From positions 23,245,551 to 23,309,550 of the forward strand of contig OX463778.1 in the NCBI GenBank assembly GCA_949825025.1: a DNA stretch of 64,000 bases, given 5' to 3'. Origin of the DNA: Siphlonurus alternatus. Its lineage: Eukaryota > Arthropoda > Insecta > Ephemeroptera > Siphlonuridae. Under the pieces are notes generated by a model. That model was not told the origin of the DNA, did not search any database, and worked only from the letters and a program-made list of their open reading frames with translations. The translations under genes and the position numbers were made by a program. Below are positions 36,376 to 50,042 of the stretch, one piece after another (the first letter of the stretch is position 1; each line of letters starts with the position of its first letter).

Positions 36376-38547
36376 TTGGGTTGTGTTTTTTATAACAATA
36401 ACATTATAATTTAAACTTTTTCCTCCACTTCAAGCAAACAAATAAGGTATTTCTGAACCTCTGCCATGCTAACAATTTTTTTTCACTAAATATCATTATT
36501 ATTGACAGGTACAAGAAAGTGACACAATACAGTATAATATAATATTTAAAAAATGGGAACACGTACCGATATTTTTTCATTAAAGTTTAATGGAAAAAGA
36601 TCGGTCAGTGTCAAACTACAAAAAGGGACAAATTTAATGAATTATAAATATTTATTAGTTGTAAATAGCTTGAGTCATAAATACTAATTGTTAATATATA
36701 TTATTACAGTCACCAATAAAAATAAAGATGTGATAACTGATGAAATTGAAGTGTAACTTGAAACAATGTATGACATTTTTGAGAATAATATGAATAAAAT
36801 TGTTCCAACCATTGTTGAAATAAAAGTTCTTTGTTATACACAACGTTATCATATCTAGCCATATTTTCTCCCGATCTATCCTTCTATAGATTTAAATTCA
36901 AAATCATTTTACTACAAACAAAATACATTACATTCACTTCTTACAACTCCACAATTACTGAAGGTTTAATATCAACAATTAAATTTATCGGTGAAAAGGG
37001 TTTATTGTATTCAGCGTCGGTTTATACACTTTATACATTTCCACCTATACTAAATTATACATAAGGGAATCAAGGGTAATTTACAATGTTGGTTGTGAAC
37101 AACGCGTGATAGAGCATGACATCAGTGCTCCCAACTGTGTAGTATCTAACGCTTACAATGTAAAGCATATTATATAGATATATTGATATAAACACAATAC
37201 ATAATATATTAACAATCATAATAATAGTCCTTATCATTAATGCCATATAATATAAATGTTTCATTTAATTATGTATTAATTGTTGAATTTATTAACGTTT
37301 CCAATTCTTGAATATTATGAAGAATATAGTGATATTATTAGGACCTTTAAAAATAATAGGATTTAGTTAATAATAGGGGGAAGGAAATTCTATAATGTAA
37401 TGTATGTATATATAATGCATAATTGTTCAGATATAAATATTGCAAATCAATTAAAATTAGCCAATATTAGTATTATTTATTTGTGGTGAATTTATTATTA
37501 ATCTATCAATCGAATGGTATTGTAGTTAAATTAAAGCATGATTGCATTAATATACTGTAAATAAATTTGTCTTATTTTAAGACAAAATCTGTTTGCATAA
37601 AATTTCAGTAACTTCAACAAGGGTGAAATAATTTGTTTAATGTGTTCAAAGACAACTTAAAGAATGAGGTTTTATTTTATCTTGAGATCATTTAAAAAAT
37701 TGTAGGTCCTATCCTCTAATTCTTAAGGATAGATAAAATTTATCTTAACATTTTATGGGCCACTTAAAAAAAGGGTGCACAATTTATTTCGTACAGTAAT
37801 AGAGTCATTGCATTATTTACTACTATAAAACCCAGTATACTGTACACGAATTAAATACTGTATATTATATACCGGTTATATTCATGAATTTTTACATTAA
37901 AATGGATAGTATAATTTAATGAAAGGTAAAAACGAAAATTGCAATTAAGAGGGGGGGGGGGCATTGTTTTTAATTAACGTAATAAAGTCACTTATTATAT
38001 TAAAAAATGTTTCAATATCATGTAAAATAAATTTCTTCTTTTTCAAAATTCTCAACTGAAAAATGTTTATTTATTACAAACTTTTTTTTACTTACTTGAC
38101 TTTCATTCATAATTATTATAATTAATTAATTGTGTGTGTTTTTATATAGTCAACAATTTCAACTTCAGTGTTCTGATAAAGTTTCAAGTTGATTTTTACC
38201 TTCCTCATCAAACAAAATCTGTTTGCATTGATCGACAGTTTGAAATTTTATACCTGCAGTAGTTTATATTTACTTAAAAAAGAATAATTATTAAATCATC
38301 CCTAATAAAGAACCCCAGGTAAATTTAAAGATTCATCTCAAAATACGATATAAACAAAATGTTCAATTCTTGCGTATGTCTTCAATCATAATTTAATTAT
38401 TACAACTAGTTATTGATTTTATCATCGGAGAGCAACGTAATTCTCCGGTGCTGCCGGTAATTTTAATTAAATTAATTTATTAATTAATTAAATGATACAA
38501 TTATACATACAAATTTTAGAAAGAAAAGGATACAAAAATTTTCATAC

Positions 38548-38686
38548 CTTAATGAAAGTGTTTGCTAGTTCCCGCCGAACGTATATCCTCCAGCAGGGCA
38601 GGCCCTGCCTCTATGACAGGGAAGACAGGCAAGCAGAGCTAGGGCACGTCAACGAGGGTAGTAGACATCACTGATGTCCCATTTGA
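38548..38686 (-). other. candidate minus-strand exon 4 (noncoding or 3' UTR)
   Basis: Minus-strand acceptor TGATTTCAG (ends at 38687) and donor GTATGA (starts 38547) bound 139 bp of clearly higher GC than its flanks. All three minus frames contain stops, so if it is an exon it is noncoding or untranslated. It is separated from the next candidate exon by 310 bp. Confidence 0.28.
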
Positions 38687-38996
38687 CTGAAATCACAAAT
38701 TTTCATATGAGGAAAAACTATGTCGATCAAAATTTTTTATTTTAAATTGGAAAAGAAAAGAAGGGTGAAAAAAAAACATACGAGAAATAAAATTAATAAA
38801 CTATTTTTCAATTCAAAATTTTATTGCACATTTTTTTTTTATTACAAATCCCCCTTACAGCTTACATTATTTCTGAGAATTTCATAGCAATAAGTTTATT
38901 AACTAAATAAGTTCGTGATAGTTATATTAATTTCAAAATAATGTGGAATTAAAAATAAACAAATAAAGAAATAAGTAAATGAATAATGATCCTCAC

Positions 38997-39137
38997 CTGC
39001 AGTGTTTCACCTTCAAGTTGATATCTCAGCAACATATTCATGGAGTTCGTCCTGGTCATCACGTGCAAGCGCAGGTTGAGACGAGCGTTCTCCGCGTGAC
39101 GTCACATCCTGTCGCCTTCGTCCTGGGCCCCATTCGA
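38997..39137 (-). other. candidate minus-strand exon 3
   Basis: 141 bp between acceptor CATTTGACAG (ends at 39138) and donor GTGAGG (starts 38996). Contains a CRE octamer. Joined to the preceding candidate exon in phase, the frame reads about 25 codons and then stops (TGA), so this would be the last coding exon. Another frame at its 3' end reads LRLHVMTRTNSMNMLLRYQL, which is also protein-like, so the frame is uncertain. Confidence 0.3.
39097..39104. promoter_or_regulatory. full CRE octamer TGACGTCA
   Basis: Perfect palindromic ATF/CREB site inside the minus-strand candidate exon. Confidence 0.4.
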
Positions 39138-39420
39138 CTGTCAAATGAGAAGTTTTTCAGAAACCTGGTTTCATGCATCGTTTTACATTGCAAATTTGCA
39201 CAGCAAATTAAATAATTTATATTAAATATTAAGTGTACTGAAATTGATTTTTTAAAAAAATTAATTATGTATTTATTAATATAATAGATATTATACTTCA
39301 ACAACTTTCAAAAATAAATTAAATTAAAACAGAATTTTAAATTTTAAAAATTAATATTTGTTGGCAAATCTTGTTATGTATTTCTGATTTAAGATTAATA
39401 AAAATAAGAATATTTCTTAC

Positions 39421-39552
39421 CTGATGTTCTTTTCATGTTGACTCCTCATGGCATCATAATTTTGTGTACGACGTTCATCATGGTCATCGGGTGGTCCTCG
39501 TTGTTCCCCCCTTGTTTGAAAACTGCCCTTCGGGTCTCGGTCAGAATCACTC
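39421..39552 (-). other. candidate minus-strand coding exon 2
   Basis: 132 bp (44 codons) from acceptor GGTTAG to a good donor GTAAGA (starts 39420). One minus frame is open through it and is rich in charged and polar residues (SDSDRDPKGSFQTRGE, later NYDAMRSQHEKN). It connects in frame with the open frame of the upstream candidate exon across a 147-bp intron (39553-39699). I do not recognise the protein. Confidence 0.35.
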
Positions 39553-39699
39553 CTAACCCCTACCTAACCAGGACCTAACCAGAAACCTGCCCTTGACCCT
39601 CCAGGAAGCTCACCTACCTCCGATGAACCCGCATGAGAAGGACGACACACTCTGCTCCTCCGGTTCTCGACGATGAAGTTCATGAAGACCCTACCTTAC

Positions 39700-39929
39700 T
39701 TTTCCATGACCGGTGGTAGGGGTCCTCTTGATCTTGCCATGACCTTCAATGACACAAACAATATTACACTGGAGTCTCTTGCACACGTAACACCTTCGTA
39801 ATATGTACAGTTCATAATTTCACATGCCACAACACGACAGCTCCTGCCAACTCTCAGCATAAGAATGACTGCATGCAAACGGCAGAGCGGCTGGCTGGCT
39901 GGCTGACTGCATGCTTCGATAACATGCAT
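39700..39929 (-). other. candidate minus-strand exon 1 with start codon
   Basis: An open minus frame of 77 codons starts at 39929; an internal ATG at 39740 begins MARSRGPLPPVMEK. Just before its stop, GAAAA|GTAAGG gives a donor that leaves phase 2. Splicing there to 39552 restores Lys and continues into an open 44-codon exon. Upstream on the minus strand lies the 40.8-41.1 kb GC-rich island, a possible promoter. No family recognised. Confidence 0.33.
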
Positions 39930-40774
39930 TGTCTCCGCTCCTATATTTCTACTTTTTTATCGTTCTCCTGTCTTTCTTTTGCTCTATTTTTCAAATTATT
40001 TTGATCCGAATGCGTTGTAAATTTTGCTGAGGTGCTCAAAGCGTTGGGATCAAAATTGCGATGCTCAGAAAGCAAATTTTGCTTCTTGAAATTTTTGCAT
40101 GATACTAATTCATTGACATCATTGTGATCAAAATATTCACGCCTGAAGCGACTTCGCTTCTGGATGCCAATATTGAATATATATATTATATTACATTCAT
40201 AATGCGTTATATATATTATGCATAAGGTTTTTGAAAATTAAAAATCTTAATTTGAAACCGTAAATGTAGAAATTGTTTTAATAAAATTAATATGGAGATA
40301 AAATATGGATATATACTGTATGACTATACTTGCAATTTACCCCTTCAAAACACACACATATATATATATATATATAATATCTAATTACTGAATAATTTAC
40401 AATTGAAAGAAAATTCAGACATCACGTCCAAAATATTTTGATACTATAATAGCATTACACGTTATTTTTTAAACACAAAAAGGTACTTTTGTTATAAAGT
40501 GATGACAATTTTTTTTAAATATTTTTTTCCTGAATTATAGACAAAAAGAAATCAAAGTTTGCATGTGAAAACTAAGGAAATTCTTAAAACCATTTTATAG
40601 AAATAGAATTCATACGACATTTCTAATATTGTACCATTCATGCATGCACTGTTGCATAATTATATATTAAAGAAAAGTTTACCACAACATTTGTTTTATT
40701 TTGTATTATTTTATTATTTCTAGTCATTTTACAGTATTCCATATTTAAAGAAAGATATATTTGGGAAGAGAGTG

Positions 40775-41100
40775 GGAAGCGAGAGAAAGAGAAGGAGAGA
40801 AAGAGAGAGCACATATGCTAACAGAAGTTGCCCCTCACTAGCCCCGGGTTGGTGCAAATGTCAACACGGTAGAACGCTTGCGGAATGATTGAAAACTCGG
40901 GTGTGACGCCTTCTTCGCGATTGTCCAAATATTTTCTCAGTCCTCTCCGTCACGCCCGCGCCAAGCCGACTGACGTGCAATATCGCCTTGGAACACACCG
41001 CCCTTTGGCGGCAGTCGAGCAAGGCTCAACCCCAGTGACGGGGAGTCGATTGCATTTGCATCACACAGGCCTACTGTAGTGCATCTATATGTTGATCATA
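40775..41100. promoter_or_regulatory. GC-rich intronic island, possible promoter
   Basis: Complex GC-rich sequence including CCTTGGAACACACCGCCC and a purine-rich GAGAGA block at its left edge. It sits about 0.9 kb upstream of the minus-strand candidate exon 1. A 64-codon + frame is unrecognised. Confidence 0.22.
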
Positions 41101-42945
41101 TAAACAAACCCCTAGCACAAGGACATCATGGGACAATGATTTCAATCAAATTATAATATTTAGTTTTTTTTTATATTGATTTATATGACATTTCATATTA
41201 TTATGCTTTGCATTAAAATTGGAATAATTTCGTTTTTGAAATTCAATTTAAAGACGTTTGGTTTGCATGATTTTTTTCTTTTCAATTTTTGACATGAAAA
41301 TTCAAAATATTGTCGTAAATAAGGGTATAATATATAATGGTTTAACCAATATACCACAATCTCCCCAACATGGAGTTAAAAATATGAATATGGTCAAAAT
41401 TGAAGCAGTGGCATTTTAGGTGGGTTTCTGCAGGACTTCAATAATCACACAGTCTATATATAATTTTAAATCATCGATACAATTATCAAACAAAAGAACA
41501 ATGGAAAATTCCACTCAGTATTGAATCACTTATTAACCCTTAGATTCGATTCATTGTATAAAACATCACGTTCATGTACCGTGCTGAGTAACGGAAATTG
41601 CCATCCAAATGAAAATCCCAACTTAATCTACTTTTTAAATTGATGGATCGCAAATCAAGTAATGTTTTCAGATTTTGGCAAGAGGCAATGCACCCTAACT
41701 CTCGTACACACAATGTTGTCTCGTTACTATTGTTTGTGAGGGTACGGGGGCTAGAGGGAACACAGTAGAGGAATGTTTATGAAGATCGCCAACACGGAAT
41801 ACAAATGAGATAAATTTCCCTTTCTACCATTATGGTAGGGGGTCTTCAACCAGTTCGCTAACACTCCCGCTACTACTATTGCCGGTCGTGGTACTGCCTC
41901 ACCAATACAGGAAATATAAAGGGGGGCAGTTCTCGCTATTACATTCCAAATATCACCTCTGTATACAACACGACATTTACATTAAAGAAAATGTTTATAC
42001 AAATATATAGATTTGCATATTTTCTACACATATAAATATATTATTATTAGAATTTCATGGAATGAATATTAAATAAATATTAGATTATAGTTATATACAT
42101 ATGATATGATACACTATAAAGTACAAGAGAGTTTAATTTAATGCAAATAATTTTGAAAATGCGTACAAGAACATATTGACTGGGAATAGCGAATTTACTC
42201 ATCGACCCAGGGTTATGTAGATTCTATTAAAGCAATATTGTGAGTTATTTATATAATAATATAATTTATAATGTATATTATTCAATAATTTCTATCCATG
42301 AATAATTTGTTAAGTTGGATGGTGCCTACGTTAAATGAATGAGAAAAAATATGAAAATACTAAAGTGAACTTGTATTAAAATAACAACGAATGCTGTTTA
42401 TCGTATTCATACTGTATCTCAATTAAAAAATAATTGAAGATACTGAATACCACAGTAATATACATCAGTAACATGGTAGTATATGACATATTTTTAATAA
42501 AGAAATGCATTAAATAGTATAAGATTTTGACAGATTTTATTAGGTTAGAAATAAAATCTGTGTGAGAGAAGATGATAAAGAATTCATTGATGAGGTTAAG
42601 TTTACATTTAACAAAATAAGCAATTTTCCCCCCAAAAAAGTCCCGAAATATAAAATGGGGGTACATCTATATGACTTCTATCGCCCCTCCCTCATACTAA
42701 TAGCTCCTAAAATTACTACATCGAGATAGGGCTGGGCATTCCCCCTCCCCACTCACATTAGAGAGGTACATAATCTCTTTTTAGAGATGATAATATCTTT
42801 ACTCGCTTCTCCTCCTTTGTATCGCTGCTTGTTCCTAAAAGAATTACTCTTTTGAGATGCATCTGACTACCGTACATACGTCCTTTGTTGCCTGATTATA
42901 AATTTAACATTGTTATGTATTTAATCATGTGGTATCGTGTTACAG

Positions 42946-43260
42946 GGCAACTACGCTCGCCTCGGATCACGGAGCACCCATCTGACATGACGGTGTCTCG
43001 TAACGAGCCTGCCACGTTAAACTGCAAGGCTGATGGTCGTCCGGAGCCCGAGATCACGTGGTTCCGAGGACCACGTGGTGAGCCTGTACGCACAGCACCC
43101 CAGGACCCTAAGTCGCACCGCGTGCTGCTGCCCTCTGGTGCTCTCTTCTTCCTGCGTGTGGTGCACGCTAAGCGCGAGCACGATGACGGAGTGTACTGGT
43201 GCGTGGCCAGCAACGAGGCGGGCACGGCCAGGTCACGCAACGCCACGCTTGAGATCGCCT
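42946..43260 (+). CDS. robo: roundabout (Robo) receptor, coding exon 2: first Ig domain
   Basis: Robo is a single-pass cell-surface receptor for Slit ligands that controls axon midline crossing and lateral position; Ig1 is the main Slit-binding domain in the family. This 315-bp exon is flanked by an AG acceptor (TGTTACAG, 42938-42945) and a GTGAGT donor (43261), both phase 1, the usual arrangement for an Ig-domain exon. In the joined protein it covers residues 18-122: strand-B Cys44, core Trp56, the DDGVYWC motif ending in Cys103 (disulphide partner of Cys44) and an N-glycosylation sequon at Asn116. The segments [20 protein letters not shown] and [17 protein letters not shown] are strongly Robo-like. 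The ending [11 protein letters not shown] resembles Robo2/leak more than Robo1. The loop after Trp56 (FRGPRGEPV) is about two residues longer than WFKDGEPV of fly Robo1. The exon is GC-rich against its AT-rich surroundings. Later exons (Ig2-5, FN3 repeats, membrane segment) are not in the window. Confidence 0.93.
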
Positions 43261-44040
43261 GTGAGTACCAGTTGTCACGTGCTTATATATGTCAACACAT
43301 TTGAAGGGGAAAAAAAATTGTTGTTTACAAATGCTGGCGATGATGTATTGAATATCAATCTTCAATGTAGTAAATAAAATAATGTATTATAGGTATATGT
43401 TAGTAAACCCTAACCTGTTTTACTACACTTTTTGCACTTAATTCCCTTAATTGTCCAAGAAAGTGCTTACTTATCAGGGTTTTACGAAGAGACCAAGTAG
43501 AAAGACGTCACCCATAAGCTTAAATATATTATATTGTGTTTATACAAATTTTTCAACGTTAATGCAAAAAAAAAAAAAACTGTATCTCTAGTTTTACATC
43601 TCAATCGTTATTATAAGGTGAAAGTGACATAAATCGATTATTGAATGATTATCGATTATTGCATGTTAAAGCTGTGAAGTTAGCAATGAACTTTTGACGA
43701 CAGTTAACCGAAATACCTTTCTTTAATGTTATGATATTTATCATTTCAGCAAATTACTTCAGAATATTTAAATAAAAAAGTGTCACGAAGAGATGCTTTG
43801 TCACTGTCATAATATTTAAATACAAATTTAAATAAAATACATAAATATTAAATTTATTATCCTTATTCTCCACGCGTTCAGAAAAAAAAAATATATATAT
43901 TTATGTACCTTTATATTTTTTATAGACAAAATTTTTGACGGTATATTTGATTTTTCATTACAGACGTCGTACAGGCTGTGAAAAGTAAATTGCAATTTAT
44001 GTGCGATATAAAAAAAAGGCTAGGACAGTTAGCATACTGA

Positions 44041-44180
44041 ACAGCAGGCTGATGTGGGGGGGATGACACGGGTGCAGAGAAGTGCCGCCACCGTCGCACT
44101 TTAGCGAGGTATAAAACTTTAGCTCCCTACTCTTCATAACATTCGCCAAGTTAGCTACTTTCATAGCGTCTTCTCAATGT
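44041..44180. other. GC-richer island in intron 2
   Basis: Complex sequence (GCAGGCTGATGTGGGGGGGA and following) with no recognisable coding or RNA gene. Confidence 0.12.
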
Positions 44181-44606
44181 CTGACAGACTTTGACACCCT
44201 TCAACATTTACATTTTTTTCCTTCTTTTTATCTGAATTAAAAGATTTTTTGACATTGAGAAGGAAAAGATTTTTTAAAATTTATTGCTTTGAATATCTTT
44301 TTTTATATATAAAAATATTTATAAAACATACATTTTTAAAAGGAATTACTGAAAGAAGTTTCATAAATCCAAATTTTCTTTTGTTTATTCTATTATATAT
44401 TTTTTATTGTAAAAAGACAAAATATTATAAAAATTCAGAAAAAAAAAGTTTATTTACGTAGGTGATAGATTTTCTTTTTCGTTTTCATTTTATAACATTG
44501 TACCAATGTTCTTCTGTAATATTCAACTGTCACCGTAAAAGTGTAAGTTACAATTTCTTATAAAAATTTGAAGTATTTCATTCAGCAGGTGTCACTGAAA
44601 TCGTTT

Positions 44607-44610
<4 letters not shown>

Positions 44611-44660
<50 letters not shown>
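44611..44660. repeat. (GA)n microsatellite
   Basis: 50 bases of GA dinucleotide, followed by a 200-bp GC-richer island (44661-44870) of unknown function. Confidence 0.95.
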
Positions 44661-44663
<3 letters not shown>

Positions 44664-45676
44664 TATGGGCCGTGAAGAGGACGCATATTGGATCAGACGT
44701 TGGGCGAGCGGAAACTCTACAGCCGGCACGAGACGTAGCAGATAATGCATTGCTTAATATTTTACAGTATAACGTTGCTGCAGCTATATGGGCCAGGGAT
44801 TGGGATGAGGCGGTGTGGAAACTCAGTAAGCGCCTTATAAAGTGGCAACCACGTCATACATAGCCGTGTGCAGGGAAGAATAATCGCAGGAGTTCGTGAA
44901 GGGATGCAAATTATTGTATTAAAACTTTATAAAAGAAAATACAAAGCCATATGGTATTAAAATTTTATTTAAAAAAAAAGTTCATTAAAATGAATTCCAA
45001 AAGAGGGAGAAAATATATTTTTCAAATTAAAATTATTGATGAACAAAAGTAAGCTACATGTCAAGCGTGCAGAAGGCTTATTTTCCATGCTACCAACATA
45101 TATAGTAGATGTTGTGTCTTCAAGACATGGCATTGATATAAAACATGAATATGCTAACAAAATGCAAAATTAAAACTTGCTGCAAATATTTTTGAGCAGA
45201 TAGATCTTTAAAATAGTAATAAAATGTGTCTCCCAATATGTATTTTTTTATTAAAAGATTCTACAAACTCCTCCTTAATTAATCATAATTGATGAAAATG
45301 TTAAATAATTGAAACCTAACTTAAACATTTGATATTGTGATCAAAGGGAATGAATGTGACATTAGTGTGTACAACGTATTTTCTGTGTGGTATGAAGAAA
45401 AGCGGAAAGTACTAATTCGTAGAAATTACTACCGCATGGCACAGTACCTGACTTTCGAACGCTCTAAGTTTTTCTCTCTTTAAAAAAGAAAAAATTATAT
45501 ATATATATATATATAATTTTTCCTATAGTTTTGTTCTTATAGCTTAATTTTTGAAAATTATGGTCTATTTATCTTACAAAAATCAGAAACTTTACATCAA
45601 AATAGCACAATTAGGAAAAATAGTTGCCAAAAATTCTATATGAGTCACAGTATATTAATATATACCGTATTTTCCT

Positions 45677-45824
<148 letters not shown>

Positions 45825-47289
45825 TGACTTGAAATCCGCTTACTGACTACAGGGAATGAAGTTTATGCATGGTAGAACTGAAGTTCGCTACGCTGACTTA
45901 CCCACGAAACAGAAAAGCCAGCTGAAATGATGAAAATACATTCAACAATGGACCTTTTAATTTTTATATTCATTTGCCAGTTCTACCATTATATTATTAC
46001 CCTTTTCCCAGGCAGCAGCAGCAGCAGCCTCGTAACTTTGTAAGCCGATTACCAACTTTAGGTTATTATGTAATAACTAAATGTTCTCTCCGTGGTATGC
46101 AAAATTGTATTTTAATTTTTTTTTATAAAGGGCAAAGTAAAATTTTGTAACAGGTACAAAAGTATAATAGAGATATTCATCCCATAGTGTGTAGTGTCAA
46201 TATTTAAGCTCTTTCTTTATTTATAGAAAGTTGAAGTTTCTTTAGTGCAGGTGGCATTTAAACTTGTGACCAAACGTAACAATTCTTTGTGTTATAATAA
46301 AAGAAAGTTTTTTCAAGTATCTTTTATAGAAGATAAATAGTTACAACAATGAAACATGACAAGCAATTTGTACTTGCAAAAATAGGGTACAAATAACAAT
46401 AAGAAATATATAATATGTAGCCTAGTTATTAAATTACAAAACTTGTTATTTATGGTTTCATACTCATAATGCTGTTTCATTTTTTTTTTTAGAATAATGA
46501 AAAAAAAAATAACAAAATCAATTAGTTTAACTGTGCATTTAAATTTACCTGCACAAAATCAATTCCTATTTAAAATTTAAAAACACAAACTGAAACACAT
46601 CAAATTGCATAATGTATATACTCATACTCATTTGTAGTTAGTTAATCTGATATATTATACAGATAACTGAAAGTAATTTAAATCTAATTTAATTTGCAAA
46701 TAAAATTAATTATCTGCATTTAATTTACACTATATGTTAAGAAATAACGTTTTGGACACAATGTTACATTGTACTCATATTGGTAATCATACAGACGCCT
46801 CCAGCCTGAACGAAAATAGGTTCTTGGCAAAAGTCCATCTATTTGCATAATCAACAGGCGATATAGCTTGAAAGTTGGATTTTCATTTTTGGGAAAATTG
46901 GGAGTTGGAGCAATGTTCATTAAAAAAAAAAACAATAATCATTCACCTCAATGAAACAGTTTTGAATATCTTAAGTACACAGAATATTTAGGTATTTATT
47001 TTTACTCTACTCTAAATTTATAATTTAAAGTGGGCGTTGCAAAGTCAGTTATATTTTGTAAAAATGTGTGTATAATTTGAGACGTTTAAAGCACTTCCCA
47101 AAAGCTGTCTCATTTGCTGACTATATATGAAACTTTATTTTGAAATTTAGAGAGATAAAAATACATTCCGATTGTGAATATATGTTGCGGGTTGTATCGG
47201 TAAAATAACTATAACTTTTACGAAGTGACTAATAATTTGATACTGATATTACAATTCAGGTAAAAAGTATACATTTATATGATGAGGTT

Positions 47290-47480
47290 TCATGATGTGA
47301 TCTGATGCGCTGACTTGTACAGCAGAGAGGAGAATTCAGTAGGGGTTGGATCCACTCCAGCGAGCGACTGCTCATGTTATGTAGCCCTCGTACTGTGTGC
47401 TCAGAGCCAGCAGGAGCAGAGTGTTTGCACAGCAGAGCTGGCTCACATTCCGCAACTAAAGCACTTTGGATCACCAGGTA
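47290..47480 (+). other. GC-richer island with splice-like borders
   Basis: GACTTGTACAG at about 47310-47320 and CACCAG|GTATAT at about 47471-47483 could bound an exon. Frames inside are open on + (60-70 codons) but match nothing I know, and not a Robo Ig2. Confidence 0.18.
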
Positions 47481-49928
47481 TATTGTGTCAACTTTTCTAG
47501 TACAATTAACATATATGATGTACTTGTATATAGTAAAAAGTGTACAAAAAAAATTCTATTTTCAAATCAACCATCTGTTTTAAATTATATAAATACTTAA
47601 AAAATATATGCTATAGTTGTATTAACTTTTTATTAAATTGCAGAAAGTGATTTTCATTATTTTTTTTTAATCCAAAGTTTTAAAATTTAGAAATAAAAAA
47701 TCATCCAATAAATTAATTAAACCACAATAAATCAACACACTCAATGTTTGTCATTGACTATTTGGTCATCAGACTCATCAGTTATAAACTACATGATATA
47801 AATTTAAACAATAAAATATGCAGAGATGAATTAAAACACGAATTAAAAACAAACGTCCAATGAACCAGTTCTCACTTTATTTATGTTATTACTCTCTCTG
47901 AACTCCAGGCAGAATCACAAAGAATGGAAAACGCATCAACTTAATTATTTTGTAATTTTCAGATAGAGCTGGAAACAGATTCTATTTTATAGAAATATTG
48001 GCTGTGTTTTCGCATGGTATTAATTTTACAGCTCCTTAGTCCTTACAATTTATTGATTTTTCTAAAAGACATCAGGTAAACACTCTAAGTAAATAAAAGA
48101 CACGTAATTTTTTAATTTTTTTGTACACGAAATTTTGAATAAAATCCAAGCAGTTTTGAACGTCTTAAATATAGAGCTATGTTAATTTACTGTGTATAAT
48201 ACTTCTGCATTGCGTATATAATTTTAACATTGATTTTTTTATTGAATCATTATTTCATGTTTGTAGCTCATCATACATAAAAGATAATTATAATTCAGTA
48301 CTATAATCAATATCTAAAAGAGACGTGATATTCATAAACTAAATCTATAAATATAATTATATAGCAATAATATTTTGTTTTTAGCTATATTTTTTTATCA
48401 TATTTATAGATATTACCAAATTATAAAATATAAAATTATCGACGTATTTTTTTTTAACAAAATGTAGTCAGGTCACGTTTTCCATCAGTAATTTACAGTT
48501 GCCACTTGCGCCCCATGCATAAAACATTACAAGAGCTTTGAAAATATAGCAAGCATGAATATTTTTACCAACACGAGATCAAAAAAACAACTTCAAAACC
48601 ATCTTAACGTAAAATATTTGACTCTCGATTTTTTTTAACATTCACCTCTATAAAAATAAAAATCACTTTTTAATTACATTCTTCGATTCTTGCATCATTA
48701 ATAATAATGACCCAAACGTGAATATGCATAAATAGTTTTAAATACATTTTATCTTTGTTTTGTGTTAATTAAAGGTAATCTTACAAAGGTATTATTTCAG
48801 TCCCTGCATCTCAATGTTGGCAGTATTTACACTTATTAAATTAATGGTTGATAGTTGCTCTATGATAGTCCTTTTAAACATTGTCAATTTTAAAAATCAA
48901 TGATAAGTACGTTTTTTAAAAGTCAAGTATTACAACTGAAAAATATAATTTTATTGTATTTTGTTTTATTGTTTAAATATCTTCTCAAAAGTGATAATTA
49001 AAAAAAAATGTACATATTATATTGCAAAAGTTACATCTATTTTTAAAGATTTCAAGCAATAATATTCCAAATGATAATGTGCTCATGAAAAAATTGAGAT
49101 AAAAGTTATGATTGTGTAAACTTTCCAATAAAAGGGTTGATCGGAATCCAGTTTCAGAAAAAAATGGTATCGCCTTATGAAGATGTTCTTAGTACTTCCA
49201 CGAAATCAATCAAAAGCTCACACGTACTCAGTAACACTGCAGTTAGAAAATTTGTTGTCATTTTTCCGTGTCAATGATTTCTCAGTGATTAACAGTGAGT
49301 GCTTTGTCTTTCTAGAAACCATGTCATTAAAAGAGGTCGTCACCTCAACTTTGATCGATCACAGACGTCTGGGGAAAAAATGGTTGTCTCTTTCGATGAT
49401 TGAAAAATGTTTTATGTAATTTGAAACCCACAATGGTCTTTCTGCATATTATACTTATAGTTACAAACATAATTGTCTTACATTTCTGTGTCAAAATTAC
49501 TGATCGTATAAATTATACTTGATAATTTATAAACCCTAAAATGTTCTAAAAATTGTACTCATAAATCAGCTAGATATACAATTAAGGACGAGATATATTT
49601 TTATATAAAATATAATGATTCTTCATTTTTTATACTACTATTATATTTAATAACCAAAAAATATTATAACTGCAATGAACTGTAGATCTGTAAAAGAAAT
49701 ATGTATTTAAATATGTTAGTATTTTTGGTTCAATATTTTTCCAATTTCAAACTGGATTTATTTTCTTTTATAAAAAGGTTCTCAGGTGAACTGAACCAGC
49801 ATAAAGGTAAGGTCAAGAGGTCAATGATTGATTGGATATCCACAACCAGTCTGAATTATATTTCCAGCCGCCTCGTTATATCCGGACGTTGCATACTTTC
49901 TGCTACGGAGCAAACAAGGCACGAGAGG

Positions 49929-50042
<114 letters not shown>

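Larger units (their letters stand above)
4363..42945 (+). other. robo: robo intron 1 (38.6 kb, phase 1)
   Basis: The intron runs from donor GTAAGT at 4363 to acceptor TACAG ending at 42945. Long first introns are common in insect robo genes and often carry neural enhancers. This one holds several transposable elements, a GC-rich retroelement array and a possible minus-strand nested transcription unit. The assignment depends on exon 1 being the correct partner of exon 2. Confidence 0.7.

Noticed and set aside
42885..43377. Other frames overlapping the Robo Ig1 exon
   Set aside because: Frames on both strands here are shadows of the GC-rich coding exon; only the Ig-containing frame between the splice sites is supported. 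The ATG at 42885 is intronic and is not the gene start.
49177..49419. 80-codon + frame
   Set aside because: Open but with no recognisable motif, splice context or composition shift strong enough to support a gene.
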